This document shows positions 51,465-59,842 of a DNA stretch of 64,000 bases, in pieces. Source of the DNA: Methanolinea sp. GTDB lineage: Archaea; Halobacteriota; Methanomicrobia; Methanomicrobiales; Methanospirillaceae. Each line of letters begins with the position of its first letter. Within the stretch, counting starts at the first letter, position 1. The stretch lies in assembly GCA_016699325.1 (NCBI GenBank), contig CP064971.1, forward strand, positions 1,054,001 through 1,118,000. The letters are read 5' to 3'. Under the pieces are notes generated by a model. It had not been told where the DNA came from, made no database searches, and worked only from the letters and a program-made list of their open reading frames with translations. Position numbers and translations under genes: made by a program.

Positions 51465-52331
51465 TCACCATGGTCCAACAACGGCAATATCCCCAGCCTG
51501 TCCGATAAAGGCAACCCGATCGATCCCCTGACCATCCCACACGAAGTTCCCGCTGTAGTCGAGGACCCAGAGGCCATCCCGGAAGATGCCGATCTTATCG
51601 GTACCATCACTGTTCCAATCTCCAACAACGGCAATATCCCCAGCCTGTCCGATAAAGGCAACCCGATCGATCCCCGGACCATCCCACACGAAGTTCCCGC
51701 TGTAGTCGAGGACCCAGAGGCCATCCCGGAAGATGCCGATCTTATCGGTACCATCACTGTTCCAATCTCCAACAACGGCAATATCGCCTGCCTGGCCGAT
51801 ACAGGCAACCTGATCGATTCCCGGACCATCCCACACGAAGTTCCCGTTGTAATCGAGGACCCAGAGGCCGTCCCGGAAGATGCCGATCTTATCGGTACCA
51901 TCTCCGTTCCAATCTCCGATAACGGGAACATCACCAGCCTGTCCGATCCAGGCAACCCGATCGATCCCCGGACCATCCCACACGAAGTTCCCGTTGTAAT
52001 CGAGGACCCAGAGACCGTCCCGGAAGATGCCGATCTTATCGGTACCATCTCCGTTCCAATCTCCGATAACGGGAACATCGCCAGCCTGTCCGATAAAGGC
52101 AACCCGATCGATCCCCGGACCATCCCACACGAAGTTCCCGTTGTAATCGAGGACCCAGAGACCGTCCCGGAAGATGCCGATCTTATCGGTACCATCTCCG
52201 TTCCAATCTCCGATAACGGGAACATCACCAGCCTGTCCGATAAAGGCAACCCGATCGATCCCCGGACCATCCCACAGGTAGTTCCCGTTGTAGTCCAGAA
52301 CCCAGAGGCCGTCCCGGAAGATGCCGATCTT
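51465..52331 (-). repeat. 5.9 tandem 147-bp coding repeats
   Basis: Six 49-residue units, the last truncated, of the form KIGIFRDGLWVLDYNGNF, VWDGPGIDRVAFIGQAGD and VPVIGDWNGDGTD. The DNA period is exactly 147 bp. Units 4-6 share IAVVGDWNSDGTD, units 1-3 VPVIGDWNGDGTD, so two sub-families exist. Asp/Gly-rich GDWNGDGTD is like Ca-binding FG-GAP/VCBS-type loops. Confidence 0.9.
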
Positions 52332-53171
52332 TGGATAAACCTGCTGTGGTAGTGTTACTTTCACAAAATCCATTGTTGCATGCCAGCCGGTATATCGTGC
52401 CCCGCCAAGGAATCTCAAAGATCCATAGGCAGCTCCGGTTCCGACCAGGTTGAAACCGTACACGGTTGGTGTAGGATACCCGGGATCGCTCGTGAGGCCG
52501 TCGAGGATGATTCTCCGGTGCCCCCAGCTCGAGGCTGCATCGTCCCAGACCAGATCATGGACGATCATGTTTGCCACAGTGTCTGCATCGAGATCCGGAT
52601 AGCCGAACGAAATGCACTCCCCCCAGGCAAGCCAGGGTATTCCTGCGGCAGTGAGGCGGGTTCCCAGGTTCGGTTCTCCGGGAATGGTGTGGCCGCCATA
52701 ATCCGAGCTGATCATCAATAGCGTGTGGTTCCTGGCCACCGATGCAAGTGTTTCGTTATAGGTATAGGGACGAAGGCCCATGTTTACCCGCTCGACATTG
52801 ATATAGTACGCAATGGCGGCTTCGATCATGGTCTCTTTCGAAAGGGCTGTTGGTTCTGCAAAAGCGGGTGTTTCAGCGGACAAAGGGAATTCTGCGGCGG
52901 CATCATACGATGGAAAAAACAGTGCAGCTTCTGTTTCGACCATCGTCTCGGGTGTGGGTGCTGAATCCATCGGAACGGCCGGTTCCGTTGCCAGTGCCGG
53001 TTCATTTGAAATCGATCCCCACAGGGAGTCCGGAGTCGCATTATCGGCATAGCCTTCCTGTTCCATGCGTAAGATCCCGGAATCAGGAGGGGTCAGGTTA
53101 TCTGCCCAGACTGGTACGGAACAAACGAATACCAGGATAACCAGAACTGCAGAGATTATTTTGAACGTCAT
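51465..53171 (-). CDS. secreted CAP-domain protein with C-terminal FG-GAP-like repeats
   Basis: 568 residues. Signal peptide about 1-23 (ending VWA-DN), a low-complexity linker (about 24-105), a CAP/SCP-like domain (about 108-265: IEAAIAYYINVERVNMGLRP, ARNHTLLMISSDYGGHTIPG, SSWGHRRIIL), then six 49-residue repeats (about 278-568), probably a beta-propeller. CAP proteins bind lipids or act as peptidase-like domains. The last repeat ends abruptly (AVVGPW then stop). No neighbour is obviously linked. Confidence 0.8.
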   Translation of the reverse strand: MTFKIISAVLVILVFVCSVPVWADNLTPPDSGILRMEQEGYADNATPDSLWGSISNEPALATEPAVPMDSAPTPETMVETEAALFFPSYDAAAEFPLSAETPAFAEPTALSKETMIEAAIAYYINVERVNMGLRPYTYNETLASVARNHTLLMISSDYGGHTIPGEPNLGTRLTAAGIPWLAWGECISFGYPDLDADTVANMIVHDLVWDDAASSWGHRRIILDGLTSDPGYPTPTVYGFNLVGTGAAYGSLRFLGGARYTGWHATMDFVKVTLPQQVYPKIGIFRDGLWVLDYNGNYLWDGPGIDRVAFIGQAGDVPVIGDWNGDGTDKIGIFRDGLWVLDYNGNFVWDGPGIDRVAFIGQAGDVPVIGDWNGDGTDKIGIFRDGLWVLDYNGNFVWDGPGIDRVAWIGQAGDVPVIGDWNGDGTDKIGIFRDGLWVLDYNGNFVWDGPGIDQVACIGQAGDIAVVGDWNSDGTDKIGIFRDGLWVLDYSGNFVWDGPGIDRVAFIGQAGDIAVVGDWNSDGTDKIGIFRDGLWVLDYSGNFVWDGQGIDRVAFIGQAGDIAVVGPW

Positions 53172-53549
53172 ACGAATGTGCCAGGTACAGTTTCAGAAGT
53201 GCCTCGTCTTGATATTTTCCGGCATTCAGGTTCATCGGACATATGAAGAGTAACCGGATAAACCTAAAATGGTTTCTTTTAGAACTGGTATTGACCATCT
53301 CCACGACACGCAGAACCGAACAAAAAATGGACAAGCTGGGAATAACTCCGGTTCAGCGTGTTGGAGAATAATTCCATATCCTCCTTATCTCGTGTGTTTT
53401 TCTCGATCGAATGTTTTTATGTTCTTCAGTAGAGCAGCGGACCACCCCTCCAGCGATTCGCCCATATCAGCAAAGTGCCTAATCTCTCTCGAAAGCCCCA
53501 CCCCACCTTCAAAAAATGCATATATAGCGATACGATACCATATTGTATT
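53172..53549. other. intergenic region between divergent CAP-domain and rfbA genes
   Basis: About 380 bases without a supported gene; it holds the promoters of both neighbours. No repeat or RNA noticed. Confidence 0.4.
53520..53527 (+). promoter_or_regulatory. TATA box of the rfbACDB operon
   Basis: ATATATAG centred about 27 bases before the rfbA ATG, so the message is probably leaderless. Confidence 0.6.
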
Positions 53550-54422
53550 ATGAAGGGGATTATTCTGGCTGGGGGATTCGGTACCCGTCTTTATCCGCTA
53601 ACCAGGGGTGTATCGAAACACCTGCTCCCGGTGTATGACAAACCGCTCATCTATTATCCTCTTTCAGTGCTGATGCTTGCCGGGATCCGCGAAATCCTGA
53701 TCATATCGACACCCCGCGATATCCCCGCATATGAAGAACTGCTGGGAGATGGAAGCCGGCTCGGAATTAAGTTCTCATATGCTGTCCAGGAAAATCCCGG
53801 AGGACTGGCGGAGGCGTTCATCATCGGTGAAAAATTCATCGGGAGGGACAAGGTTGCCCTGATCCTCGGAGATAACATCTTTTACGGGCAGCATTTCAGC
53901 GCACTACTCCGGGATGCAGTGCAGCTGGACAGCGGGGCACTGATATTCGGGTACTACGTGAAAGACCCCCGTGCCTACGGGGTCGTGGAATTCGATTCCC
54001 GGGGAGAACCGGTATCCATTGAGGAAAAACCCCAAAAACCGCGGTCGAATTACGCGATACCAGGACTCTATTTCTATGATAACGAGGTGGTCAGGATCGC
54101 GAAGACGATCACCCCTTCAAAAAGGGGCGAATTGGAGATTACCGATGTAAATAAGGAGTACCTGAAAAAGGGAGCCCTGAAGGTGATACCGCTTGGCAGA
54201 GGCATGGCATGGCTGGATGCAGGTACCCACCGCTCACTGCTTGAGGCATCCAATTTCATCGAAGCGATCCAGAAGAGACAGGGCCTTTATATCGCCTGTA
54301 TCGAGGAAATTGCTTTTAACCTGGGATATATCACGAGGCACCAGCTCAAAGACCTGGCTGAAAGCATGAATAATACGGAATATGGAAGCTATTTAAGTGA
54401 ACTTGCCGGAAGTGATACGTGA
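53550..54422 (+). CDS. rfbA: glucose-1-phosphate thymidylyltransferase
   Basis: 290 residues. Makes dTDP-glucose, first step of dTDP-rhamnose synthesis. MKGIILAGGFGTRLYPLTRG, SKHLLPVYDKPLIYYPLSVL and LILGDNIFYG are the nucleotidyltransferase signatures; EEKPQKPRSNYAIPGLYFYD is also typical. ATG 53550 is at the predicted transcript start. First gene of the rfbACDB operon. Confidence 0.96.
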   Translation: MKGIILAGGFGTRLYPLTRGVSKHLLPVYDKPLIYYPLSVLMLAGIREILIISTPRDIPAYEELLGDGSRLGIKFSYAVQENPGGLAEAFIIGEKFIGRDKVALILGDNIFYGQHFSALLRDAVQLDSGALIFGYYVKDPRAYGVVEFDSRGEPVSIEEKPQKPRSNYAIPGLYFYDNEVVRIAKTITPSKRGELEITDVNKEYLKKGALKVIPLGRGMAWLDAGTHRSLLEASNFIEAIQKRQGLYIACIEEIAFNLGYITRHQLKDLAESMNNTEYGSYLSELAGSDT

Positions 54423-54521
54423 TTGATGAGGGATCATGAGGGATACACTCCTCTTCCAGGAAAGGATGTGTATGTTCATGACTGATGCCATCCATTAACC
54501 GGAAAGGATGAGTGAGAATGT

Positions 54522-55106
54522 ATGACGGATAAATTCAGGAAGATCCCTACTGACCTTGACGGTGTCACACTCATCGAGCCTGTTGTCCTTAGCGATGGCC
54601 GCGGATTTTTTTTCGAGTCCTACAACAAGAGGGAGTTCGAAAAGATTGGGATCTATACCGAATATGTCCAGGATAATCACTCTGCTTCTGAAAAGGGTGT
54701 GATTCGGGGGCTGCATTTCCAGAAAAAGCATCCTCAGGAGAAACTGGTCAGGGTTGTGAGAGGATCCATATTCGATGTGGTGGTTGATCTCAGGAGTAAT
54801 TCACCAGGATTCGGGAGGTCTGCCGGGGTTACTCTGTCAGCGGCTGGGGCGACGATCCATATCCCGGCCGGGTTCGCCCACGGGTTTCTCGCCCTTGAAG
54901 AGAATACCCATGTGCTCTATAAGACCTCGGAGTTCTATTACCCGGAACATGATGCAGGCATCCTGTGGAACGACCCGCAATTGAAAATTCACTGGCCGCT
55001 AGAGGAATATGGCATCCAGAAGCCGATCGTTTCGGAAAAAGACCGGCAACTGCCACGACTGAGTGAAATTGAGCCTCCTTTTACTTTCGGAGGGAATCAG
55101 CCTTGA
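54522..55106 (+). CDS. rfbC: dTDP-4-dehydrorhamnose 3,5-epimerase
   Basis: 194 residues. Cupin epimerase: FFESYNKREFEKIG, QDNHSASEKGVIRGLHFQ (catalytic His), VVRGSIFDVVVDLRSNSP, and YKTSEFYYPEHDAGILWND (Tyr region). Third step to dTDP-L-rhamnose. 99 bp behind rfbA, overlapping rfbD by 4 bp. Confidence 0.95.
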   Translation: MTDKFRKIPTDLDGVTLIEPVVLSDGRGFFFESYNKREFEKIGIYTEYVQDNHSASEKGVIRGLHFQKKHPQEKLVRVVRGSIFDVVVDLRSNSPGFGRSAGVTLSAAGATIHIPAGFAHGFLALEENTHVLYKTSEFYYPEHDAGILWNDPQLKIHWPLEEYGIQKPIVSEKDRQLPRLSEIEPPFTFGGNQP

Positions 55107-55951
55107 AAATCCTGGTCACTGGAGCGAGGGGACAGCTGGGGCAGGATATCGTCCGGGCCTGCACAAAGCGGGGATTCCCGGTCACCGCGGCGGATTCAAG
55201 AACCCTGGATATCACCGACTTTGCCTTGGTTCGAAAATACCTTCAAAACCACCCGTGGGACATACTTATCAACTGTGCCGCATACAATGCCGTCGATCAG
55301 GCAGAAAAGGACTGGAGAAACGCGTACCAGATCAATGGTCTCGGCGTGAGAAACCTTGCCTGTGCGGTCAATGAATGCAGCGGGGTCCTGGTTCACTATT
55401 CCAGCGATTATGTTTTTAATGGGGAGATGAAGAGGCCCTATACTATTTTCGACCCCCCCTCTCCTCTGAACCGTTATGGAGAAAGCAAGCTGCTGGGCGA
55501 GCAATTTGTCCGGGATCTTTCCTACCGGTTTTTCCTCATACGGGTGAGCTGGGTCTTTGGAAAAGATAATACCAACTTCGCACAGAAAGTGGTCGAATGG
55601 AGCAGGGCCTCAAAGGAATTAAAAATCGTCGATGACCAGGTGGCATCTCCCACGTATACCGCTGATCTTGCCATGGCAACCCTCGATCTCATCGGATCAG
55701 AACAATACGGACTCTATCACATCACCAACAGTGGGTACTGCTCCCGTTACGAATGGGCTTCTGCTATCCTGGATATACTTGGCTGGGACGGGACCATCAT
55801 CAGGGCATCTTCTGAAGAATTTCCCCTCCCCGCAAAAAGACCCCGCTGCTCGGTGCTCGACAATTTCGGTACCCGTGAGGCGCTCGGATACGATCTTCCC
55901 GGCTGGAAGGATGCCACGGCAAGGTATCTCATGGAGAAATTTTTATCATGA
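55103..55951 (+). CDS. rfbD: dTDP-4-dehydrorhamnose reductase
   Basis: 282 residues. Reduces dTDP-4-keto-rhamnose to dTDP-L-rhamnose. NADPH motif ILVTGARGQLGQDIV, NCAAYNAVDQAEKD, YSSDYVFNG, and YGESKLLGEQF (YxxxK). Both ends overlap neighbours by 4 bp. Confidence 0.95.
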   Translation: MKILVTGARGQLGQDIVRACTKRGFPVTAADSRTLDITDFALVRKYLQNHPWDILINCAAYNAVDQAEKDWRNAYQINGLGVRNLACAVNECSGVLVHYSSDYVFNGEMKRPYTIFDPPSPLNRYGESKLLGEQFVRDLSYRFFLIRVSWVFGKDNTNFAQKVVEWSRASKELKIVDDQVASPTYTADLAMATLDLIGSEQYGLYHITNSGYCSRYEWASAILDILGWDGTIIRASSEEFPLPAKRPRCSVLDNFGTREALGYDLPGWKDATARYLMEKFLS

Positions 55952-57009
55952 CCAGAAATATCCTGATTACCGGTGTTGCAGGGTTTATCGGCAGCAATTT
56001 CGTGTACCATTACCTGGACAGTCACCCTGATCGGACGGTCATCGGCTACGATAACCTGACTTATGCAGGAAATCTGGACAACCTTTCGGCCATCCCGGGG
56101 TCCCAGCGGAACCGGTTTATCTTTATCAAGGGAGACATCTGTGACCAGGACAGAGTCGAAGAGGTATTTCAGGAATACCGGATAGAAGGCGTGATCAACT
56201 TTGCTGCAGAAAGCTATGTGGACCGTTCAATCCGGGATCCAAGAGTTTTTATGAGATCAAACATCCTTGGCACCGGCGTATTGCTTGATACAGCTCTCAA
56301 ATTCTGGCAGGAAAGTTCATTCAGCGATGAGGATACGAGATTCCTGCAGGTCTCAACCGATGAAGTATACGGTTCGCTCGGACCCGACGGATACTTCACC
56401 GAGGACACTCCCCTCGATCCGCACAACCCGTATTCTGCGAGCAAGGCATCCGCCGACCTTCTTGCTTCTGCGTACCATGACACCTACCGGCTTCCGGTAA
56501 TCATTACCCGGTGCTCAAATAATTACGGCCCCTACCAGTTCCCTGAAAAACTGGTTCCTCTGGTAATCACCAAAGCACTGGATCACCAGCCAATCCCGGT
56601 CTATGGGGACGGGAGGCAGGTTCGGGACTGGCTCTATGTGCAAGACCATTGTATAGCTGTCGATCTCACTTATGAAAGAGGGGGTATCGGTGAGATCTAT
56701 AACATCGGGGGGAATAACGAACTGGAGAATCTCGATTTGATCCGCCTGGTGCTTTCGGAGCTTTCAAGAGAAACCGGTGATTTTGAAATCAACGAAAACC
56801 TGATCCGCCATGTTGCTGACCGTCCAGGACACGACCGCAGATATGCAATAGACTCGGGAAAAATTCGCCGGGTCCTTGGATGGAATGCGGCAACACGGTT
56901 TGATGAGGGTATTAAAAAAACGATTCGCTGGTATCTGGAAAATAAGACCTGGTTGCAGAGGGTTGCCTCGGGGAATACCGGAGAAACCAGTGAATGGCCT
57001 TATAATTAG
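55948..57009 (+). CDS. rfbB: dTDP-glucose 4,6-dehydratase
   Basis: 353 residues. Second step: dTDP-glucose to dTDP-4-keto-6-deoxyglucose. ILITGVAGFIGSNFVYHYL, GDICDQDRVEEVFQEYRIEG, AAESYVDRSIRDP, STDEVYGSLGPDG, YSASKASADLL (YxxxK). The 4-keto product also feeds dTDP-amino sugars, relevant to the FdtA-like remnant downstream. Last gene of the operon, followed by a hairpin and T-run. Confidence 0.96.
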   Translation: MTRNILITGVAGFIGSNFVYHYLDSHPDRTVIGYDNLTYAGNLDNLSAIPGSQRNRFIFIKGDICDQDRVEEVFQEYRIEGVINFAAESYVDRSIRDPRVFMRSNILGTGVLLDTALKFWQESSFSDEDTRFLQVSTDEVYGSLGPDGYFTEDTPLDPHNPYSASKASADLLASAYHDTYRLPVIITRCSNNYGPYQFPEKLVPLVITKALDHQPIPVYGDGRQVRDWLYVQDHCIAVDLTYERGGIGEIYNIGGNNELENLDLIRLVLSELSRETGDFEINENLIRHVADRPGHDRRYAIDSGKIRRVLGWNAATRFDEGIKKTIRWYLENKTWLQRVASGNTGETSEWPYN

Positions 57010-57113
57010 AGAACGTTTCAAGCGGTTGGTTAAATTATATCGTGAACAGATGTATATTAAATTGATATCCGACCGATTTAACAGGTTAGCTCCGAAAACT
57101 TCGTTAATCACAA

Positions 57114-57148
57114 CACTAACAAGCGTTAGTGGATGATGATTGGTTTTT
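57114..57148 (+). terminator. hairpin plus T-run after rfbB
   Basis: CACTAAC (57114-57120) and GTTAGTG (57125-57131) form a perfect 7-bp stem with loop AAGC, followed by T6 (57143-57148). Confidence 0.5.
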
Positions 57149-57284
57149 TATTCGATGCCATTTATAACCGTTAAGGATAGTAGTGAGTTTATCTAAAAAT
57201 GTTTGGTTTCTTCGCGGGACCTGCGGAACGTCGGGTCTCCACTCAAACTAATGGGTAGACTTCAGGGAAAGACTCAATACAAGG

Positions 57285-57875
57285 TTACTTCTGCAACTCA
57301 TCCGGTAATTCACGAAATCGTGCTGGAGAGCCTATTGCCAGCATTCCAGGTGGAACATCGCGGGTGACAATTGATCCTGCCGCCACAACTGAACCGGCCC
57401 CTACCTCCACCGCGGGGAGAATGATGGATCCAGCCCCAATTACTGCTTTATCGTTAATAAGAGGACCTTGCTCGATCCTTTTATCCGGGGGGAACCGGTT
57501 ATTTGTAAAAATCGCGTTCGGGCCAATAAAAACCTCGTTTCCGATAGTAGAATAGGGACAGATACCGGCCAATGCCTGGATTCGGACATAATCTCCAATT
57601 TCACAATTACCGTCAATTACAACCGAGTGACCGATGGTTGCATGATGACCGATGGTAGTCTTCTCCCGAATCAGGATATTATGGCCGCACTGAAGGTTGT
57701 CCCCAATAGCGACGTCGCAGTATATGACTGTTCCGGAACGGATAACCGAACCTTTTCCGATTACTGTTCCGGGATAATCTGTTTCACCTATTCGCTCCTG
57801 TGAAGGGAATCCAAGGACAACAGGTTCAAATATTGTCGTTCCTTTTCCAATAATATTTCTCCCATAATTGACCAT
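57285..57875 (-). CDS. hexapeptide-repeat N-acyltransferase (WbbJ/FdtC-like)
   Basis: 196 residues with left-handed beta-helix repeats throughout: IGKGSVIRSGTVIYCDVAIG, IREKTTIGHHATIGHSVVID, ICPYSTIGNEVFIGPNAIFT (NNRFPPD), and a closing GAGSIILPAVEVGAGSVVAA. The NNRFPPDKR-type loop and His are typical of dTDP-3-amino-sugar N-acetyltransferases (FdtC/QdtC) and related WbbJ. Near an FdtA-like gene, which supports that role. On the opposite strand to rfbB; likely its own transcript. Confidence 0.8.
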   Translation of the reverse strand: MVNYGRNIIGKGTTIFEPVVLGFPSQERIGETDYPGTVIGKGSVIRSGTVIYCDVAIGDNLQCGHNILIREKTTIGHHATIGHSVVIDGNCEIGDYVRIQALAGICPYSTIGNEVFIGPNAIFTNNRFPPDKRIEQGPLINDKAVIGAGSIILPAVEVGAGSVVAAGSIVTRDVPPGMLAIGSPARFRELPDELQK

Positions 57876-58258
57876 GAATTCTCACGACCTGGGAATCATT
57901 AAGGTTACCCACACATCTGTGAATAAATACTTTGGTTGGATAATAGATCAAAGTTACTTTTCATGGAATGAATGAAGTATAGTATTTTATTGACACCTTT
58001 TTTTTTTAAATCTTGCGAATTGTCGGCAGAGTTCAAATCTGTTATTTGAAACTGCCTTAACCGACCGCATTTCAAGCCTGTCGAACCCTCTCATTTTGAA
58101 GATAAGCGCGACATTTCCATTTGAAAGAAAAATTATTTGTCTATTAATCCCGATTATCCATAGAAACAGATTTTTCGATCGACAGATGGCTCCCCGGTTA
58201 CTATTCATGCGGGAATGCACGATCATGATAGAATGAACTCCTGTGGAGGAAATGCCTG
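57876..58258. other. AT-rich intergenic region
   Basis: About 380 bases with a T-run (about 57996-58006) and no supported gene. A minus-strand 40-codon frame near 57987-58110 has a basic, uneven make-up and is not supported. Promoters of both flanking genes are probably here. Confidence 0.3.
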
Positions 58259-59197
58259 ATGATTACAGTTGAAACGTACGGTCCTGAAAGAAAATCCGAA
58301 TGGAACGCATTTATTGCAAGATCAAAAAACGGCATGTTTCTCTTCGATCGTAATTACATGGAATATCACCAGGATCGGTTTGATGATTGTTCCCTGATGT
58401 TCTACAAAGACGAACGTCTTATCGCAACTCTTCCTGCCCATCTTGATCAGGATACCCTGTATTCCCATGAAGGCTTAACCTTTGGAGGAATCATCAGCGG
58501 GATGGAGATGAGGGCAGTCACCATGCTTGATATTTTCAGTGAATTACTGGGTTACGCAAAGCAAAACAACATAAAAAAGATCAGGTACAAATCAATCCCC
58601 TATATCTTTCACACGATTCCGGCAGAGGAAGACCGGTATGCCCTTTTTATCAATAAAGCATCGCTTTACCGGCGCGACCTTTCTTTTGCAATCAACATCT
58701 CTGAACCATTGAGACCCCTGAGCTCCCGTACCAGGGGGATTCGGAAGGCACAGAAGGCAGGGCTTGATGTAAGGGAGAGTGATAACATCAAGGAATTCTG
58801 GGATATCTTGGGATCGAATCTCATGAAAAGGTATGGCACGAAACCTGTGCACAGCTATGAAGAGATTAAGTTACTCAAGGATAGGTTTCCCGATGAAATT
58901 CGGTTTTTTTCATGCTATAAGGAGGATCAGCACCTGGGTGGAGTGGTGATTTACGCAAGCAGAAATGTCGCACATATTCAATATGTAGCAAATTCTGAAC
59001 AGGGTCGACAGATGCATGCCCTTGACCTTATTGTCCCCTATCTCATAACAACCACTTATTTTAAGAAAAGATATCTTTCGTTGGGTGTATCTACCGAACA
59101 GCAAGGATGGTATCTGAATAGGAATCTTTCGCGGTACAAGGAAAGCTATGGGTCGGGAGCTGTTGTTCATGATTTTTATGAATTGAAAGTCAGATAA
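58259..59197 (+). CDS. FemAB/GNAT-like acyltransferase
   Basis: 312 residues. The double-GNAT fold of FemAB-like proteins: SKNGMFLFDRNYMEYHQDRF, TLPAHLDQDTLYSHEGLTFG, RGIRKAQKAGLDVRESDN, and GGVVIYASRNVAHIQYVANS, ending SLGVSTEQQGWYLNRNLSRY. Such proteins use aminoacyl-tRNA or acyl-CoA to modify sugars or peptides. GGAGGA is eight bases before ATG 58259. In the glycan locus it may acylate a sugar, but the substrate is unknown. Confidence 0.75.
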   Translation: MITVETYGPERKSEWNAFIARSKNGMFLFDRNYMEYHQDRFDDCSLMFYKDERLIATLPAHLDQDTLYSHEGLTFGGIISGMEMRAVTMLDIFSELLGYAKQNNIKKIRYKSIPYIFHTIPAEEDRYALFINKASLYRRDLSFAINISEPLRPLSSRTRGIRKAQKAGLDVRESDNIKEFWDILGSNLMKRYGTKPVHSYEEIKLLKDRFPDEIRFFSCYKEDQHLGGVVIYASRNVAHIQYVANSEQGRQMHALDLIVPYLITTTYFKKRYLSLGVSTEQQGWYLNRNLSRYKESYGSGAVVHDFYELKVR

Positions 59198-59374
59198 TCG
59201 ATCCAGTGCTGTATCTCGATACTGAAGCGTGGAAAAATTGACAGAATCGCACTGGAGAAATTAAAAATACTTTATTAAAAAGACTATTACAATAATAACT
59301 CATTGGCTAGACATATCTTTCATCTTGCCACAAAACCGAACGATTTGAGATCATTTTCGGATAGGGGGGAGCAA

Positions 59375-59804
59375 ATGAAGAGGGAAACATGCAGGATTAT
59401 CAAATTGCCGAAAATAGTCGACTACAGGGGGAATATCACCTTTATTGAGGCTAAAAAACATATTCCCTTTGAAATACAGAGAGTATATTATCTGTATGAT
59501 ATCCCGAGCCGGGGAAGAACGTGGAGGGCATGCCCACAGGAATCTTGAGCAGTTAATAATATCAGTGAGCGGAAGTTTCGATGTAATTATCCACGACGGT
59601 AGCCTGAAAAGAAAATTTCATCTCAACCGACCCAATTATGGTCTTTATCTTCCTCCGATGACCTGGCGCGAGCTCGAAAATTTCTCTTCGGGCTCGGTGT
59701 GCCTGGTCCTGGCGTCAGAATACTTCGATCAGGATGACTATATTCGTGATTTTCTTGAATTCACAGATCAACGGAAAAATTCTACGAACCTGAAGAATTT
59801 TTAA
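59375..59804 (+). pseudogene. frameshifted FdtA/WxcM-like dTDP-hexose isomerase
   Basis: ATG 59375 behind GGGGGGAG starts MKRETCRIIKLPKIVDYRGN and runs to RVYYLYDIP. The frame then fails. One register over, AGEERGGHAHRNLEQLIISV and LYLPPMTWRELENFSSGSVC complete a cupin like dTDP-4-oxo-6-deoxy-glucose 3,4-oxoisomerase (FdtA). The break is near CCC (59503-59505); one base inserted or lost would repair it. The gene is disrupted unless this is a sequencing error. Confidence 0.75.
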
Positions 59805-59842
59805 TAAATTTTTAAAAAAATTGTTGATCCAATGATGGAGTT

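Noticed and set aside
51447..52352. Long plus-strand frame antisense to the CAP-domain protein repeats (301 residues)
   Set aside because: Same cause: a repeat-length divisible by three keeps antisense frames open. It has no start signal or domain.
57987..58110. Basic 40-codon minus-strand frame
   Set aside because: Ends in a poly-Lys run from a T-tract and has no SD; probably chance.
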